DNA of 64,000 nt from Clostridia bacterium (GTDB lineage: Bacteria; Bacillota; Clostridia; Christensenellales; Aristaeellaceae), in assembly GCA_017524615.1 (NCBI GenBank), contig JAFXVJ010000010.1, forward strand, positions 1 to 64,000, read 5' to 3'. The notes under the pieces were generated by a model. That model was not told the origin of the DNA, did no database searches, and saw only the letters and a list, made by a program, of their open reading frames with translations. This document shows, in pieces, positions 7,383 to 16,085 of the stretch. A program made the position numbers and the translations under genes. Position 1 is the first letter of the stretch. The number at the start of each line of letters is the position of its first letter.

Positions 7383-8212
7383 CGGAATTTGAGAACATCG
7401 TCATCAGCAAAAGCAGCATTCCGTCCCTGATCATCACAGCTGTTCTGATGATCGCAATTCCCGTTGTTTTCTTCATTTATTGGCGCAGAAAGCATAAGGA
7501 GCAGACCAAGATCAGCTGGCTGATAGCCGGCGCCGTCGGATTCATCGCTTCAGCCCGGCTGCTGGAGCTGGGCGTGCATTATTTCTGCATCCTTGCGGAT
7601 AATCCCGTTTCCCGGTTCATGAACGGAAGCACGGTTGCCTATGTGCTTTACGGAGTCGTGACAGCAGGCGTTTTCGAGGAGTGCGGAAGGCATATCATTC
7701 TGAAATACATCATGAAAAAGGACCGCACCCGTGAAAATGCGGTTCTCTACGGTATCGGCCACGGCGGGATAGAGATATTGGCCGTTATACTGCCTGCAAT
7801 CATGACCTATCTGGTCATTGCCATCACGTTCTCCAAAGGAACTGTGGAAGAAGCATTGACCGCGCTGAAGATCACGGAGGATACCGCCGCCGCCGCGCTT
7901 CCGTCCGTCCGGGCGGCTGCCGCGTTCGATTATGCCATGATGGCGATGAACGTCATTGAGCGCCTGCCGGCGATGCTCCTGCATATCGGATGTACGGTGA
8001 TCGTGTATTACGGGGTCGTAAACGCCCAGAAAGCCTGCCTGCCGATGGCGATTGCCCTGCATATGCTGGCAGATACATTCCCCGCGCTGTACCAGAGAGA
8101 GGTCGTTCCCCTGTGGGCGGTTGAGGTATGGTGTGCTGTATGGGCCATCGTCACCGCAGGCATTGCCGTGAGGCTTTACAGAAAAATGAAGGGAACGGCT
8201 GACTGCGTTTGA
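7379..8212 (+). CDS. YhfC-family putative intramembrane glutamic protease
   Basis: A 277-residue polytopic membrane protein with about seven hydrophobic segments. It has the paired glutamates EECGR at residues 100-104 and HGGIE at 128-132, the motifs of the YhfC family, which belongs to the CPBP/PrsW group of putative intramembrane proteases. A further conserved-looking His is in IALHMLADTF. It overlaps the MerR gene by four bases and is the last gene before a bidirectional terminator. PrsW relatives cleave membrane-bound anti-sigma factors, so the membrane-anchored MerR protein is an attractive substrate. Proteolytic activity of YhfC proteins is largely predicted. Confidence 0.82.
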   Translation: MTEFENIVISKSSIPSLIITAVLMIAIPVVFFIYWRRKHKEQTKISWLIAGAVGFIASARLLELGVHYFCILADNPVSRFMNGSTVAYVLYGVVTAGVFEECGRHIILKYIMKKDRTRENAVLYGIGHGGIEILAVILPAIMTYLVIAITFSKGTVEEALTALKITEDTAAAALPSVRAAAAFDYAMMAMNVIERLPAMLLHIGCTVIVYYGVVNAQKACLPMAIALHMLADTFPALYQREVVPLWAVEVWCAVWAIVTAGIAVRLYRKMKGTADCV

Positions 8213-8354
8213 TCCCGACGGGCGACGAGAACGAAGATGCCCGGAAAAAGGGGATCCGTGCAAAAGCTGATGGGGGAAAACAACCACGCGCCACAGGGTG
8301 TGCATGGGAAAATGGGTGCTTTACGGATGGTCCGGGGAACGAAAATCCCTCGGC

Positions 8355-8461
8355 GTCATCCCGAGGGAAGCCCAGCCGAGGGATCTGTGCGCGCACCGTT
8401 CAACCGGCAAACAGGTCTTTTTACGCCGTTCCGCTTTTCGCTCCACGCCGCTCGGGATGAC
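8355..8461 (+). repeat. Dispersed palindromic intergenic repeat, copy A
   Basis: A 107-bp element beginning GTCATCCCGAG and ending in its exact reverse complement CTCGGGATGAC. The interior (GGGATCTGTGCGCG, CGGCAAACAGGTC, CCGTTCCGCTTTTCGCTCC) matches the reverse complement of copy C and the right half of copy B. It is noncoding and sits between the YhfC-like gene and the bidirectional terminator. Confidence 0.8.
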
Positions 8462-8504
8462 AATCAAGGCTGTTTCTTTCCTCTTGGCTTTCCGTGAAGA
8501 ATCA

Positions 8505-8556
8505 AAAAATGGTGCGGATTTCAGGCCGATACCGGAAGAAATCCGCACCGTTTTTT
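8505..8556. terminator. Bidirectional rho-independent terminator
   Basis: A perfect 12-bp stem (8511-8522 with 8538-8549) has six T on the plus side (8551-8556) and an A run on the left (8504-8509) that gives a T run on the minus strand. It separates the convergent YhfC-like (+) and deacetylase (-) genes. Confidence 0.88.
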
Positions 8557-8584
8557 GCGTGTGCGGGAAAATGGCAGGCGGCGC

Positions 8585-9208
8585 CTATGGCCTGTCCGCG
8601 GTTTGATACACGTTGGAATACAGCCGTCCACGCACCGGGGTGACGCCTGCCTCCTGAAACAGCTGGCCGCAGGTGACGAACCGGAAGCCGCGTTCCTTGA
8701 GCGCGGGGATCACGGTACGGATCGCTTCCACGGTGTTCACGTTGCCCACCATGTCGTGCAGCAGGAGGATGTCGCCGTCTCGGACGCTGCTCAGGATGCG
8801 GTCGATGCGCTGCTGCGCGGTGACCTCCGGCACCCAATCCTCGCAGCCGACGCCGCAGATGAAGGTCAGGTCCACGGTGTCAAACAGGGTATCGCTGACG
8901 TCGATATACGGCGGGCGGAAGAACAGGGGCGCCTGGCCTGTGATCCGGATGATCTGTTCGGAGCACGTGTCGATTTCCCGCCGGATGTCCGCCGCGCTCA
9001 TTTGGCTCATGAAGCTGTGGGTGACGGAATGATTGTTGATTTCGCAGCCCATGTCAAATGCCCGCCGGGCCACCTGGGCGGACTGCTCATCGATCCTTTC
9101 ACCGATGAGGAAAAAGGAAGCGACGATTTGGTGCTCCGCCAGAATATCCAGCACCTGCGGGGTGATGACGGTGTTGGGGCCGTCGTCAAAGGTCAATGCG
9201 ACGCGCAT
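8585..9208 (-). CDS. Polysaccharide deacetylase (NodB/CE4 family)
   Basis: A 207-residue NodB-fold metal-dependent deacetylase. The motifs are in order: TFDDGP (residues 6-11), HSVTH (60-64, metal ligands), RPPY (98-101) and LLLHD near 150. It removes N- or O-acetyl groups from glycans; peptidoglycan, chitin-like and xylan substrates occur in the family. There is no signal peptide, so it is a minimal cytoplasmic or unconventionally placed form. It follows the SGNH esterase by 18 bases with an AAAGGAGG site, giving an esterase-deacetylase operon. Substrate unknown. Confidence 0.9.
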   Translation of the reverse strand: MRVALTFDDGPNTVITPQVLDILAEHQIVASFFLIGERIDEQSAQVARRAFDMGCEINNHSVTHSFMSQMSAADIRREIDTCSEQIIRITGQAPLFFRPPYIDVSDTLFDTVDLTFICGVGCEDWVPEVTAQQRIDRILSSVRDGDILLLHDMVGNVNTVEAIRTVIPALKERGFRFVTCGQLFQEAGVTPVRGRLYSNVYQTADRP

Positions 9209-9226
9209 GGATAAACCCTCCTTTGG

Positions 9227-10486
9227 TTACGGTGTATAGCCGATGCAGGTGACGGTGAAGCGCTTGTTCTCAGCGCCCTCCGCCATGCGGATTTCCACAG
9301 TATGCTCCAGGGATTCCCGGGCATTGAACGCCAGCACCACCTCGGACTGGCCCCACTTGTCCGGCGCGCCGGTCAGTGTGCACACGACCTGGCCGTCCAC
9401 CAGGATCACGGCGGGGCCATAGTTGCTTTCATTGACGCTGTTCCAGGCCCGCCAGGCAATCAGCAGATTGCGGAAGACGGCGGTAAACCGCAGGGGCTGA
9501 GCGGCGTCCGTTTCATAGTGGCAAAAGTTCGGGCCGCATACCCGGCCCACCGGGCGATTGGCGTAGGAGCGGAGATCGTCGTGGGCAAAGCCGCCGCGGT
9601 CCAGCTGGATGCCGCTATTGTCCCCGTCGGCGAAAATGGTCTTCAGCCCCGTGAAATCGGTGCCGTAGGCGGGGGAAACGGTCATGTCGATGTCCTGCGC
9701 GCAGGGTTCCATCCGGGCAGCGGACGCTACCGCGGCCAGCAGGCAATCGGCCATCACGCCGTGGCCCAGGGAGGTGGGGTGGTACTGATCGAAGAAAAAC
9801 TGCTCCTGGGTCCATTCCTGCCCCACATGGGGATAGGCGGCATCCTTGATGGACACCATCATCAGGTCGTACCTTTTGCCGACGATTTTCAGCTGATCCT
9901 GCAAATTGAAGCCGCCCTGGAACACGGAGAACAGCAGGATCACCGCCGGGTCATTGGGCTGGGACAGGATTTTTTTCACCAGCGATTCATAGCAGTGGTG
10001 CTGAGTAGGCTCGCCGTAATCATTGACGGCAAATTCCACCACCACCAAATCGGGCAGGCTGTCGGCATCCTGCACCCGGCGCACCACATCCCGTTCATAG
10101 CGCATCAGGCCGAAGGTGGAGGGCGTACCGCCCACGCCGGCGTTGATAAAGCGCACGTTGGCGCCGCCGTTGACACCGTAGCGCTGGGCAAAGCCCTGGG
10201 CAAAGCGATAGGCGTAGCATTCTTCATATTTGGCCGCGCCGGCCCCCTCGGTGATGGAGCCGCCGATCAGGGCGACGGTGATTTCCTCCCCTGCCTGCGC
10301 GCGCTCGATCACCCGCTTCAGGCGCAGGTTGTTCCCCAGGGACATTTGCCCCTGCGCCAGCATATCGGCATACCAGCTTTCCTCGGCGCTGCCGCTGTAA
10401 TAGGCTTGTTCGCTCATGGCTGTGCTCCCTCCCACGCAGATCAAAGCCAGCATTAGGCAAAGCGTCCGCTTGACCATGCCGCTCAT
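9227..10486 (-). CDS. Secreted SGNH/GDSL-type esterase
   Basis: A 419-residue protein with a signal peptide (residues 1-24, MVKRTLCLMLALICVGG core). The SGNH hydrolase domain shows GGSITEGAG (nucleophile Ser), the NAVND-like FAVNDYG block, and DQYHP near the end of the catalytic domain, which supplies the Asp-His pair. A C-terminal beta-rich domain of about 150 residues follows. Such enzymes remove acetyl or similar esters from polysaccharides. The start at 10486 has AAGGAGG seven bases upstream. It heads an operon with the deacetylase, so both may de-acylate one external glycan. A cre-like site lies upstream at 10654-10667. Confidence 0.85.
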   Translation of the reverse strand: MSGMVKRTLCLMLALICVGGSTAMSEQAYYSGSAEESWYADMLAQGQMSLGNNLRLKRVIERAQAGEEITVALIGGSITEGAGAAKYEECYAYRFAQGFAQRYGVNGGANVRFINAGVGGTPSTFGLMRYERDVVRRVQDADSLPDLVVVEFAVNDYGEPTQHHCYESLVKKILSQPNDPAVILLFSVFQGGFNLQDQLKIVGKRYDLMMVSIKDAAYPHVGQEWTQEQFFFDQYHPTSLGHGVMADCLLAAVASAARMEPCAQDIDMTVSPAYGTDFTGLKTIFADGDNSGIQLDRGGFAHDDLRSYANRPVGRVCGPNFCHYETDAAQPLRFTAVFRNLLIAWRAWNSVNESNYGPAVILVDGQVVCTLTGAPDKWGQSEVVLAFNARESLEHTVEIRMAEGAENKRFTVTCIGYTP

Positions 10487-10653
10487 CGGGATTCCTCCTT
10501 TGCATCCGTCCCCGGGTCGATCCGAAGGACATATTCATGGGGAAATAATTCTGCGCTTTTTTCTTCATCCCTTCCGGCGGAAGCATTTTTTACTCGCAAA
10601 ATACGGTTCAGGGGGAATGGATCAATCCTGTTTTCCCCACATGGAGCGAACGG

Positions 10654-10667
10654 ATAAAGCGCTTTCA
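10654..10667. promoter_or_regulatory. LacI/CcpA-type operator (cre-like)
   Basis: ATAAAGCGCTTTCA, with the perfect 10-bp core AAAGCGCTTT, differs from the cre consensus at about one position. It lies in the 340-base divergent region between the SGNH esterase and LarA-like genes, so it could mediate catabolite repression of either. No other clear element was seen in this region apart from the promoter at 10737-10764. Confidence 0.5.
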
Positions 10668-10736
10668 TGAGCGGTCCTTCCCGCAAACTTTTGCATGGAG
10701 CCCAAAAACTGCCGGGTCATTCTTGAATATTTTCAG

Positions 10737-10764
10737 TTGAAAAAACGCCGGGGCATAGTATAAT
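10737..10764 (+). promoter_or_regulatory. Promoter of the LarA-like operon
   Basis: TTGAAA (10737-10742) and TATAAT (10759-10764) are 16 bases apart, 62 bases before the ATG at 10827. Confidence 0.65.
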
Positions 10765-10826
10765 CATTTTGTAGGAATTTGGAAACGATCCATATACGAA
10801 CCATCACCTGACGGAGAGACGCGCAT

Positions 10827-12113
10827 ATGAAAGAAATCATCCTGCCTTACGGACGCGGCAGCCAGGCATTGCACGTGGCCGGGGCGCGGCTGCTGTCCGT
10901 GCTAACGCCCCAGGCATTGGATACGATGGGAAAAAGTCAGGAAGAAATCGTGGAGGAAGCCCTCCGGCAGCCTATCGGCTCAGAACCGCTTGGAGATATG
11001 TGCCGGGGGAAGAAAAGGATCCTGCTCATCACCAGCGATCACACCCGCCCCCTCCCCAGCGCCATCACCCTGCCCATCCTGCTCAGAGAAATCCGCCGGG
11101 GGAGCCCGGAGGCGGAAATCATCATTCTGGTGGCCACCGGCCTGCACCGCCCCACAACGGAACAGGAGCTGCGGCAAAAGTTCGGCGATCCGATCGTGGA
11201 CCGGGAACGGATCGTGATCCACAATGCCAGGGACGATGCGCAGCTGGCGGATTTTGGGCTGCTGCCCTCGGGCAACCGGCTGACGCTGAACCGCCTGGTC
11301 CGGCAGGCGGATTTGGTGGCGGCCGAAGGGTTTATTGAGCCGCACTTTTTCGCGGGCTTTTCCGGGGGACGAAAGAGCATCCTGCCCGGCGTGGCGGGGA
11401 AAGAAACGATCATGCTGAATCACAACGCCCACATGATCGCATCGCCCCGCGCCTGCCAGGGCAGCCTGGACGGCAACCCCATCCACGCGGATATGTGCTG
11501 CGCGGCGGAACGGGCGGGCCTGGCCTTTATCATGAACGTGATCCTGGATGACAGGCAGCGCATCGTGGCCGCCGTGGCGGGAAATCCGGAAACAGCCCAT
11601 GCGGCAGGGTGCGGGATCTGCCGCCGGATGGCCCAGGTGCGGGCGCGCAAGGCCGATATCGTGGTGACCACCAACGGCGGATATCCGCTGGATCAAAACG
11701 TGTATCAGAATGTGAAGTGCATGGCCACGGCGGAAATGTGTGTGCGCCGGGGCGGGGCGGTGATCGTTTGCGCCGGTCTGGAGGACGGGCACGGCGGAGA
11801 AGCGTTCTACCACTGGTTCGCCGATCAAAAGGACGCCGGAGCGGTGGCCCGGGCCATTGCGCGCACCGCGCCGGAGGATACCCTGCCGGACCAGTGGCAG
11901 GCCCAGATCCTGGCCCGGGTGATGGAAAAAGCGTCGGTGTGGATCGCTACGGGCCGGGAGCGCCGGGCGATTGTGGAGGGCATGCACCTGCATTGGGCGC
12001 CCGATGCCGACACCGCGCTGGCGCAGGCTACGGCGCTGCTGGGAGAAACGTCCACCGTCACGGTGATCCCCAACGGGGTTTCCGTGATCGCGGTGCCGGA
12101 GGACGGCGAATAG
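10827..12113 (+). CDS. LarA-like nickel-dependent 2-hydroxyacid racemase/epimerase
   Basis: A 428-residue protein of the LarA family, whose members racemise or epimerise 2-hydroxyacids using a nickel-pincer nucleotide bound to a Lys. Family signatures are present: SDHTRPLP, the catalytic-His segment ATGLHRPT, and EPHFFAGFSGGRKSILPG, containing the second catalytic His and the cofactor-attachment Lys. No larB, larC or larE cofactor genes are in the window. The neighbours (flavin reductases, SDR, GH28) suggest a sugar-acid or hydroxyacid substrate rather than lactate. First gene of the operon, with a promoter at 10737-10764. Confidence 0.85.
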   Translation: MKEIILPYGRGSQALHVAGARLLSVLTPQALDTMGKSQEEIVEEALRQPIGSEPLGDMCRGKKRILLITSDHTRPLPSAITLPILLREIRRGSPEAEIIILVATGLHRPTTEQELRQKFGDPIVDRERIVIHNARDDAQLADFGLLPSGNRLTLNRLVRQADLVAAEGFIEPHFFAGFSGGRKSILPGVAGKETIMLNHNAHMIASPRACQGSLDGNPIHADMCCAAERAGLAFIMNVILDDRQRIVAAVAGNPETAHAAGCGICRRMAQVRARKADIVVTTNGGYPLDQNVYQNVKCMATAEMCVRRGGAVIVCAGLEDGHGGEAFYHWFADQKDAGAVARAIARTAPEDTLPDQWQAQILARVMEKASVWIATGRERRAIVEGMHLHWAPDADTALAQATALLGETSTVTVIPNGVSVIAVPEDGE

Positions 12114-12144
12114 TTGGAGGCATACGCGAGGGAGGGAATACGCA

Positions 12145-13446
12145 ATGCCGCATGAAGTGTTTCATTACCGTACGCTGCAGGAGGTGCAAAACCGGGCGGA
12201 AGAATTATCGGCCTTTCTGCCCCTTTCGGAGGATACGGGCGCCCTCTTTTCCCCGCTGACAGCCGGGGCCTTCACGGCCGCCAACCGCATCGTCTTTCAG
12301 CCCATGGAGGGCAGCGACGGCACGGCGGACGGCGCGCCCGGGGAATATACCGTGAGGCGTTACCGCCGCTTTGCCCTGGCGGGGCCCGGCATCATCTGGT
12401 TTGAGGCGGTGGCCACCCTGCCCCGGGTGCGGGCCAGTGCCCATCAACTGTGGCTGCACGCGGACAATGTGGATCTGTTCCGCAGACTGACGGACGGGAT
12501 ACGGGAAATCAGCCTGCGGGAAAACGGCTATGCGCCGGTGATCATCATGCAGGCCACCAACAGCGGCCGGTATGCCAAGCCGCAAGGAACGCCGGCTCCC
12601 CTGATCGCCTACCGCTGCCCGCCGCTGGAGGATCAGCCCCTGCCTCAGGAGTGCGTGGTCAGCGACGATGATCTGCGCCGCTTTGAGGAGGCTTACGAAC
12701 AAACGGCCCGGCTGTGTCAGCAGGCGGGCTTTGACGGCATGGATGTGAAGTGCTGCCACCGGTACCTGGCCTGCGAACTGCTCAGCGCTTACACGCGCCC
12801 CGGCCCCTACGGCGGCAGCTTTGAAAACCGCACCCGGTTTTTGAAAAACTGTTATCGCGCCGCCCGGGCGGGCATCGGGAGCCAAACGCCCTTCTTCCTC
12901 ACCAGCCGCCTGAACGCTTACGACGGCTTCTCCTGGCCCTGGGGCTTTGGCGTCCGGGAGGAAACGGGACTGGCGCCGGACTGGACGGAAGCCATTCGGC
13001 TGATCCGGGAACTGCGGGCGGAATTCGATATCCCGCTCATCAATATCACCATGGGCAATCCGTACAGGAATCCTCACGTGAACCGCCCCTACGATCACGG
13101 AAACTATGTGCCCGACGAGCATCCCCTCACCGGGGTGGGCCGCATGATGGCGGGCATCAGCCAGATCCGGCAGGCAGTGGAGATCCCGGTGGTGGGCAGC
13201 GCGTTTTCCTACCTGCGTCAATTTTCCGCGAATCTTGCGTCCGGCATGGTGCGGGAAGGCCGCTGCGACGCGGCGGGCTTTGGCCGCATGGCGTTCGCGT
13301 ACCCCGATTTCATTCGGGATTTGCGGGAAAAGGGACAGATGGATCCCCGGAAGTGCTGCGTTACGTGCGGCGGGTGCGCGGCGCTGCTCCGGGCGGGACG
13401 GCCCGCCGGCTGCGCGGTGCGGGACAGGGAGGTGTATACGCTGTGA
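12145..13446 (+). CDS. NADH:flavin oxidoreductase, Old Yellow Enzyme family with Fe-S cluster motif
   Basis: A 433-residue FMN TIM-barrel reductase. It has the OYE-type core, including NRIVFQPMEG, SGRYAKPQ and the barrel-closing AAGFGRMAFAYPDF. A cysteine cluster near the end (CCVTCGGC then GC) matches the 4Fe-4S site of the 2,4-dienoyl-CoA reductase branch, but the NAD(P)-binding C-terminal domain of that branch is absent. It is therefore a single-domain form that needs another electron donor. The next gene starts within its stop codon (GTGA). It probably reduces an activated double bond in an intermediate of this operon. Confidence 0.87.
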   Translation: MPHEVFHYRTLQEVQNRAEELSAFLPLSEDTGALFSPLTAGAFTAANRIVFQPMEGSDGTADGAPGEYTVRRYRRFALAGPGIIWFEAVATLPRVRASAHQLWLHADNVDLFRRLTDGIREISLRENGYAPVIIMQATNSGRYAKPQGTPAPLIAYRCPPLEDQPLPQECVVSDDDLRRFEEAYEQTARLCQQAGFDGMDVKCCHRYLACELLSAYTRPGPYGGSFENRTRFLKNCYRAARAGIGSQTPFFLTSRLNAYDGFSWPWGFGVREETGLAPDWTEAIRLIRELRAEFDIPLINITMGNPYRNPHVNRPYDHGNYVPDEHPLTGVGRMMAGISQIRQAVEIPVVGSAFSYLRQFSANLASGMVREGRCDAAGFGRMAFAYPDFIRDLREKGQMDPRKCCVTCGGCAALLRAGRPAGCAVRDREVYTL

Positions 13447-14180
13447 AGGTGGCGTTCGTTACGGGCTCCAGCCGGGGAATCGGCCGGGCCGTGGCCGATC
13501 TGCTGACGGAAAATGGGTACGCCGTGGTATATTCCGGCACCCGGCCGGACAGGCCGTCGGATCTTGCGGCGGAGCGGGACTATATCGCCTGCGACGTGGC
13601 GGATCCGAAAGCGAGGGAAAAGGCGTTTGCGCACATCCTTCACACCTACCGCCGGCTGGATCTCTTTGTCAGCAATGCCGGCGTGGCGCCGCTTCAGCGC
13701 CGGGATATCCTGGAAACCGACGAGGAAAGCTTTGACCGGGTGATGAGCATCAATTTGAAGGGCGCGTTTTTTATGTGCCAGGCCGCGGCCCGGATGATGC
13801 TGGAAACAAGACAGGCCGGGGATACGCCCCGGATGGTGATCGTCAGCAGCATGAGCGCCTATACCTCCTCCACATCCCGGGGGGAATACTGCGTCAGCAA
13901 GGCGGGGCTCAGCATGACGGCCAAGCTGTTCGCCGACCGGCTGGCGGGAGAGGGGATCCCGGTATTTGAGGTGCGGCCTGGCATCATCGACACCGATATG
14001 ACCAGGGTGGTGCACGAAAAATACGACCGTCTTATCGCGGAGGGGCTGCTGCCCGTGCCCCGGTTCGGCACGCCCCGGGATGTGGCCAATGTGGTACTGG
14101 CCTGTGCTTCCGGCCTGCTGGATTATTCCGCGGGGCAGGTGCTGAACGCCGACGGCGGGTTTGATTTGCGGCGATTGTAA
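13443..14180 (+). CDS. Short-chain dehydrogenase/reductase
   Basis: A 245-residue NAD(P)-dependent classical SDR. It shows TGSSRGIG (cofactor site, residues 7-14), SNAGVAPL, and the catalytic Ser plus YCVSK. The start is a GTG at 13443 overlapping the OYE stop codon, with GGGAGG ten bases upstream; translation is coupled. It follows a LarA-like enzyme and an OYE and precedes a flavoprotein, so oxidation of a hydroxyl group in the same substrate is likely. Closest naming would be 3-ketoacyl-ACP-reductase-like, but context argues for a sugar-derived substrate. Confidence 0.9.
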   Translation: MKVAFVTGSSRGIGRAVADLLTENGYAVVYSGTRPDRPSDLAAERDYIACDVADPKAREKAFAHILHTYRRLDLFVSNAGVAPLQRRDILETDEESFDRVMSINLKGAFFMCQAAARMMLETRQAGDTPRMVIVSSMSAYTSSTSRGEYCVSKAGLSMTAKLFADRLAGEGIPVFEVRPGIIDTDMTRVVHEKYDRLIAEGLLPVPRFGTPRDVANVVLACASGLLDYSAGQVLNADGGFDLRRL

Positions 14181-14186
14181 CGCTTT

Positions 14187-14301
14187 TCTCAGGCTAAATC
14201 CCATATCATCTTTGGGCGTTTTTTCCGCCCTGGCGGGGCTTCATTCGGCTGAACCGGGACGATAAAATCTATCCCAAATCTGATCGTGATTCAGCCTGAG
14301 A
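14187..14301. repeat. Long imperfect inverted repeat between SDR and flavoprotein genes
   Basis: The arms 14187-14216 and 14273-14301 are about 30 bases each and nearly complementary, including a 14-base outer part with one mismatch (TCTCAGGCTAAATC with GATTCAGCCTGAGA). The roughly 56-base centre contains GGGCG, a T run and CGCCC, a small terminator-like hairpin. It could be a miniature mobile element or a structured mRNA element tuning expression of the downstream genes. Confidence 0.6.
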
Positions 14302-14338
14302 ACAGGGATAAGACAGATCGGCTGATCGGGGGAAAACC

Positions 14339-16063
14339 ATGAGGGAAATGGAATTCAGAACGGTGGTGGTGGGGTCCGGCTGTGCCGGATTCAACGCCGT
14401 GGACTGGCTGATGATGCTGGGAGAGGAAAGCTGCGCCCTGATCACGGAAGACGTGAACGCGGGCACCTCCCGCAACACCGGCAGCGATAAGCAGACGTAT
14501 TTTAAGCTGTCCCTGTCCGGGGACGAGGGTGACAGCGTGGGGGCGCTGGCCCGGACGCTGATGGGCGACGACGTGAACGGCGATACCGCCCTGTGCGAAG
14601 CGGCGTCCTCCGTCCCCTGCTTCCTGCGGCTGGCGGCGCTGGGCGTGCCCTTTCCCACCAACGCGTTCGGGGAATATGTGGGCTACCGCACCGATCACGA
14701 CAGCCGCCTGCGGGCTTCTTCCGCCGGGCCGCTCACCAGCCGGTTCATGACCGAAGCGCTGGAACAATCGGCCCGGAGGCATGGGGCCGGCATCCTGGAT
14801 CATTTGCTGGCTTGCCGGATCGCGGCGGATGAAGCCGGCGTGACCGGGGTGATGTGCCTGGACACGAAGCAAAATGAATGGGTGTTCATTCGCTGCGCCC
14901 ACATTGTGCTGTGCACCGGCGGCCCGGCCCACCTGTACGGGGACCGGGTCTATCCTGAAAGCCAGCACGGCATGACCGGCCTGGCCCTGGAGGCGGGCGC
15001 GGAGGGCGCCAACCTGCATTGCTGGCAATACGGCATGGCGTCGGTGGGCTTCCGATGGAATGTATCCGGCAGCTTCCAGCAGGCCATTCCCCGCTATGTG
15101 TCAGTGGACAGGGAGGGCAGGGAACGGGAATTTTTGCTGGACAGCCTGTCTGTCCGGGACGCCCTGAACCTGACCTTTCTCAAGGGCTATCAGTGGCCCT
15201 ACGACGAGAGAAAAAAGAACGCCTCCTCCCGGATGGACCTTTTGGTGAAGGCGGAATGCGACCGGGGGCGGCGGGTGTATCTGGATTACCGGCAAAACTC
15301 AGCCGGATGGGACGCGGATTTGCTGTCGCCTGAGGCGCGCCGGTACCTGGCGCAATGCGGGGCGGAGCAAGGCACGCCTATCCGGCGGCTGCGGGCCATC
15401 AACGCCCCGGCCATCGCCTTATACCGGGATCACGGCATTGATTTGGAGCGGGAGATGCTGGAGATCCGCGTGTGCGCCCAGCACCACAACGGCGGCCTGG
15501 CGGTGGACGCGGATTGGCAAACCGGCGTGCCCGGGATGTACGCCTGCGGCGAGGCGGCAGGCACCTTTGGCCGCTATCGCCCCGGCGGATCGGCGCTGAA
15601 CAGCACCCAGGTGGGCAGCATGCGGGCGGCTCAGCACATTGCACGGGTCAGCCGGCGGCAGCCGAAGGGGAGTGCGGCAGGGACGCTGCCCGCCGTGCCT
15701 GCGGGGGACGCCGCCGCCCTGACAGCGTTCTTTCAGGCGGCCATGAGCCGCTGCGCCGGGGTGGATCGGGACGCGGACGGCATGCGCCGCCTGTTGGATC
15801 AGGGGCGGAAGGCGCTGGAGAATACCTGCCCGGCAGATCTGGCTGATCCGGACCTGAAGGAACGGCTGCTGCTCAGGGATCTGCTCATCACCCAGCAAAG
15901 CGTGCTCAGCGCTATGCTGTATGATCTGGAGCAGCCCGGCCCCGGCGTGCTGATGACCCGGGGGCTGGCCAGCCGCCGTCAGAACGCCCGGCCCCTGCCG
16001 GAACGGGATCTGTGGTTTGAACGGGTATGGCGGGCATATCGGCAGACGAACGGACTGGAATGA
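14339..16063 (+). CDS. FAD-dependent oxidoreductase, fumarate reductase/succinate dehydrogenase flavoprotein family
   Basis: A 574-residue FAD-binding protein. The dinucleotide motif GSGCAGFNA is at residues 12-20, SGRNTGSDKQ-like TSRNTGSDKQ near 45, QHHNGGL (FAD-linked fold motif) near 382, and ACGEAAGTFGRYRPGGSALNS closes the FAD site. There is no signal peptide, heme or FMN domain, so it is soluble and cytoplasmic. Members reduce or oxidise carbon-carbon bonds in dicarboxylate or steroid-like substrates. The position between SDR and GH28 genes suggests a step in the same catabolic route. Start at 14339 with GGGGGA upstream. Confidence 0.82.
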   Translation: MREMEFRTVVVGSGCAGFNAVDWLMMLGEESCALITEDVNAGTSRNTGSDKQTYFKLSLSGDEGDSVGALARTLMGDDVNGDTALCEAASSVPCFLRLAALGVPFPTNAFGEYVGYRTDHDSRLRASSAGPLTSRFMTEALEQSARRHGAGILDHLLACRIAADEAGVTGVMCLDTKQNEWVFIRCAHIVLCTGGPAHLYGDRVYPESQHGMTGLALEAGAEGANLHCWQYGMASVGFRWNVSGSFQQAIPRYVSVDREGREREFLLDSLSVRDALNLTFLKGYQWPYDERKKNASSRMDLLVKAECDRGRRVYLDYRQNSAGWDADLLSPEARRYLAQCGAEQGTPIRRLRAINAPAIALYRDHGIDLEREMLEIRVCAQHHNGGLAVDADWQTGVPGMYACGEAAGTFGRYRPGGSALNSTQVGSMRAAQHIARVSRRQPKGSAAGTLPAVPAGDAAALTAFFQAAMSRCAGVDRDADGMRRLLDQGRKALENTCPADLADPDLKERLLLRDLLITQQSVLSAMLYDLEQPGPGVLMTRGLASRRQNARPLPERDLWFERVWRAYRQTNGLE

Positions 16064-16085
16064 AAAAACGACGGGAGGAATCAGC

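Noticed and set aside
8237-8606. Small genes in the 8213-8580 interval
   Set aside because: Several short frames on both strands overlap the palindromic repeat and the terminator; none has a ribosome site or recognisable product.
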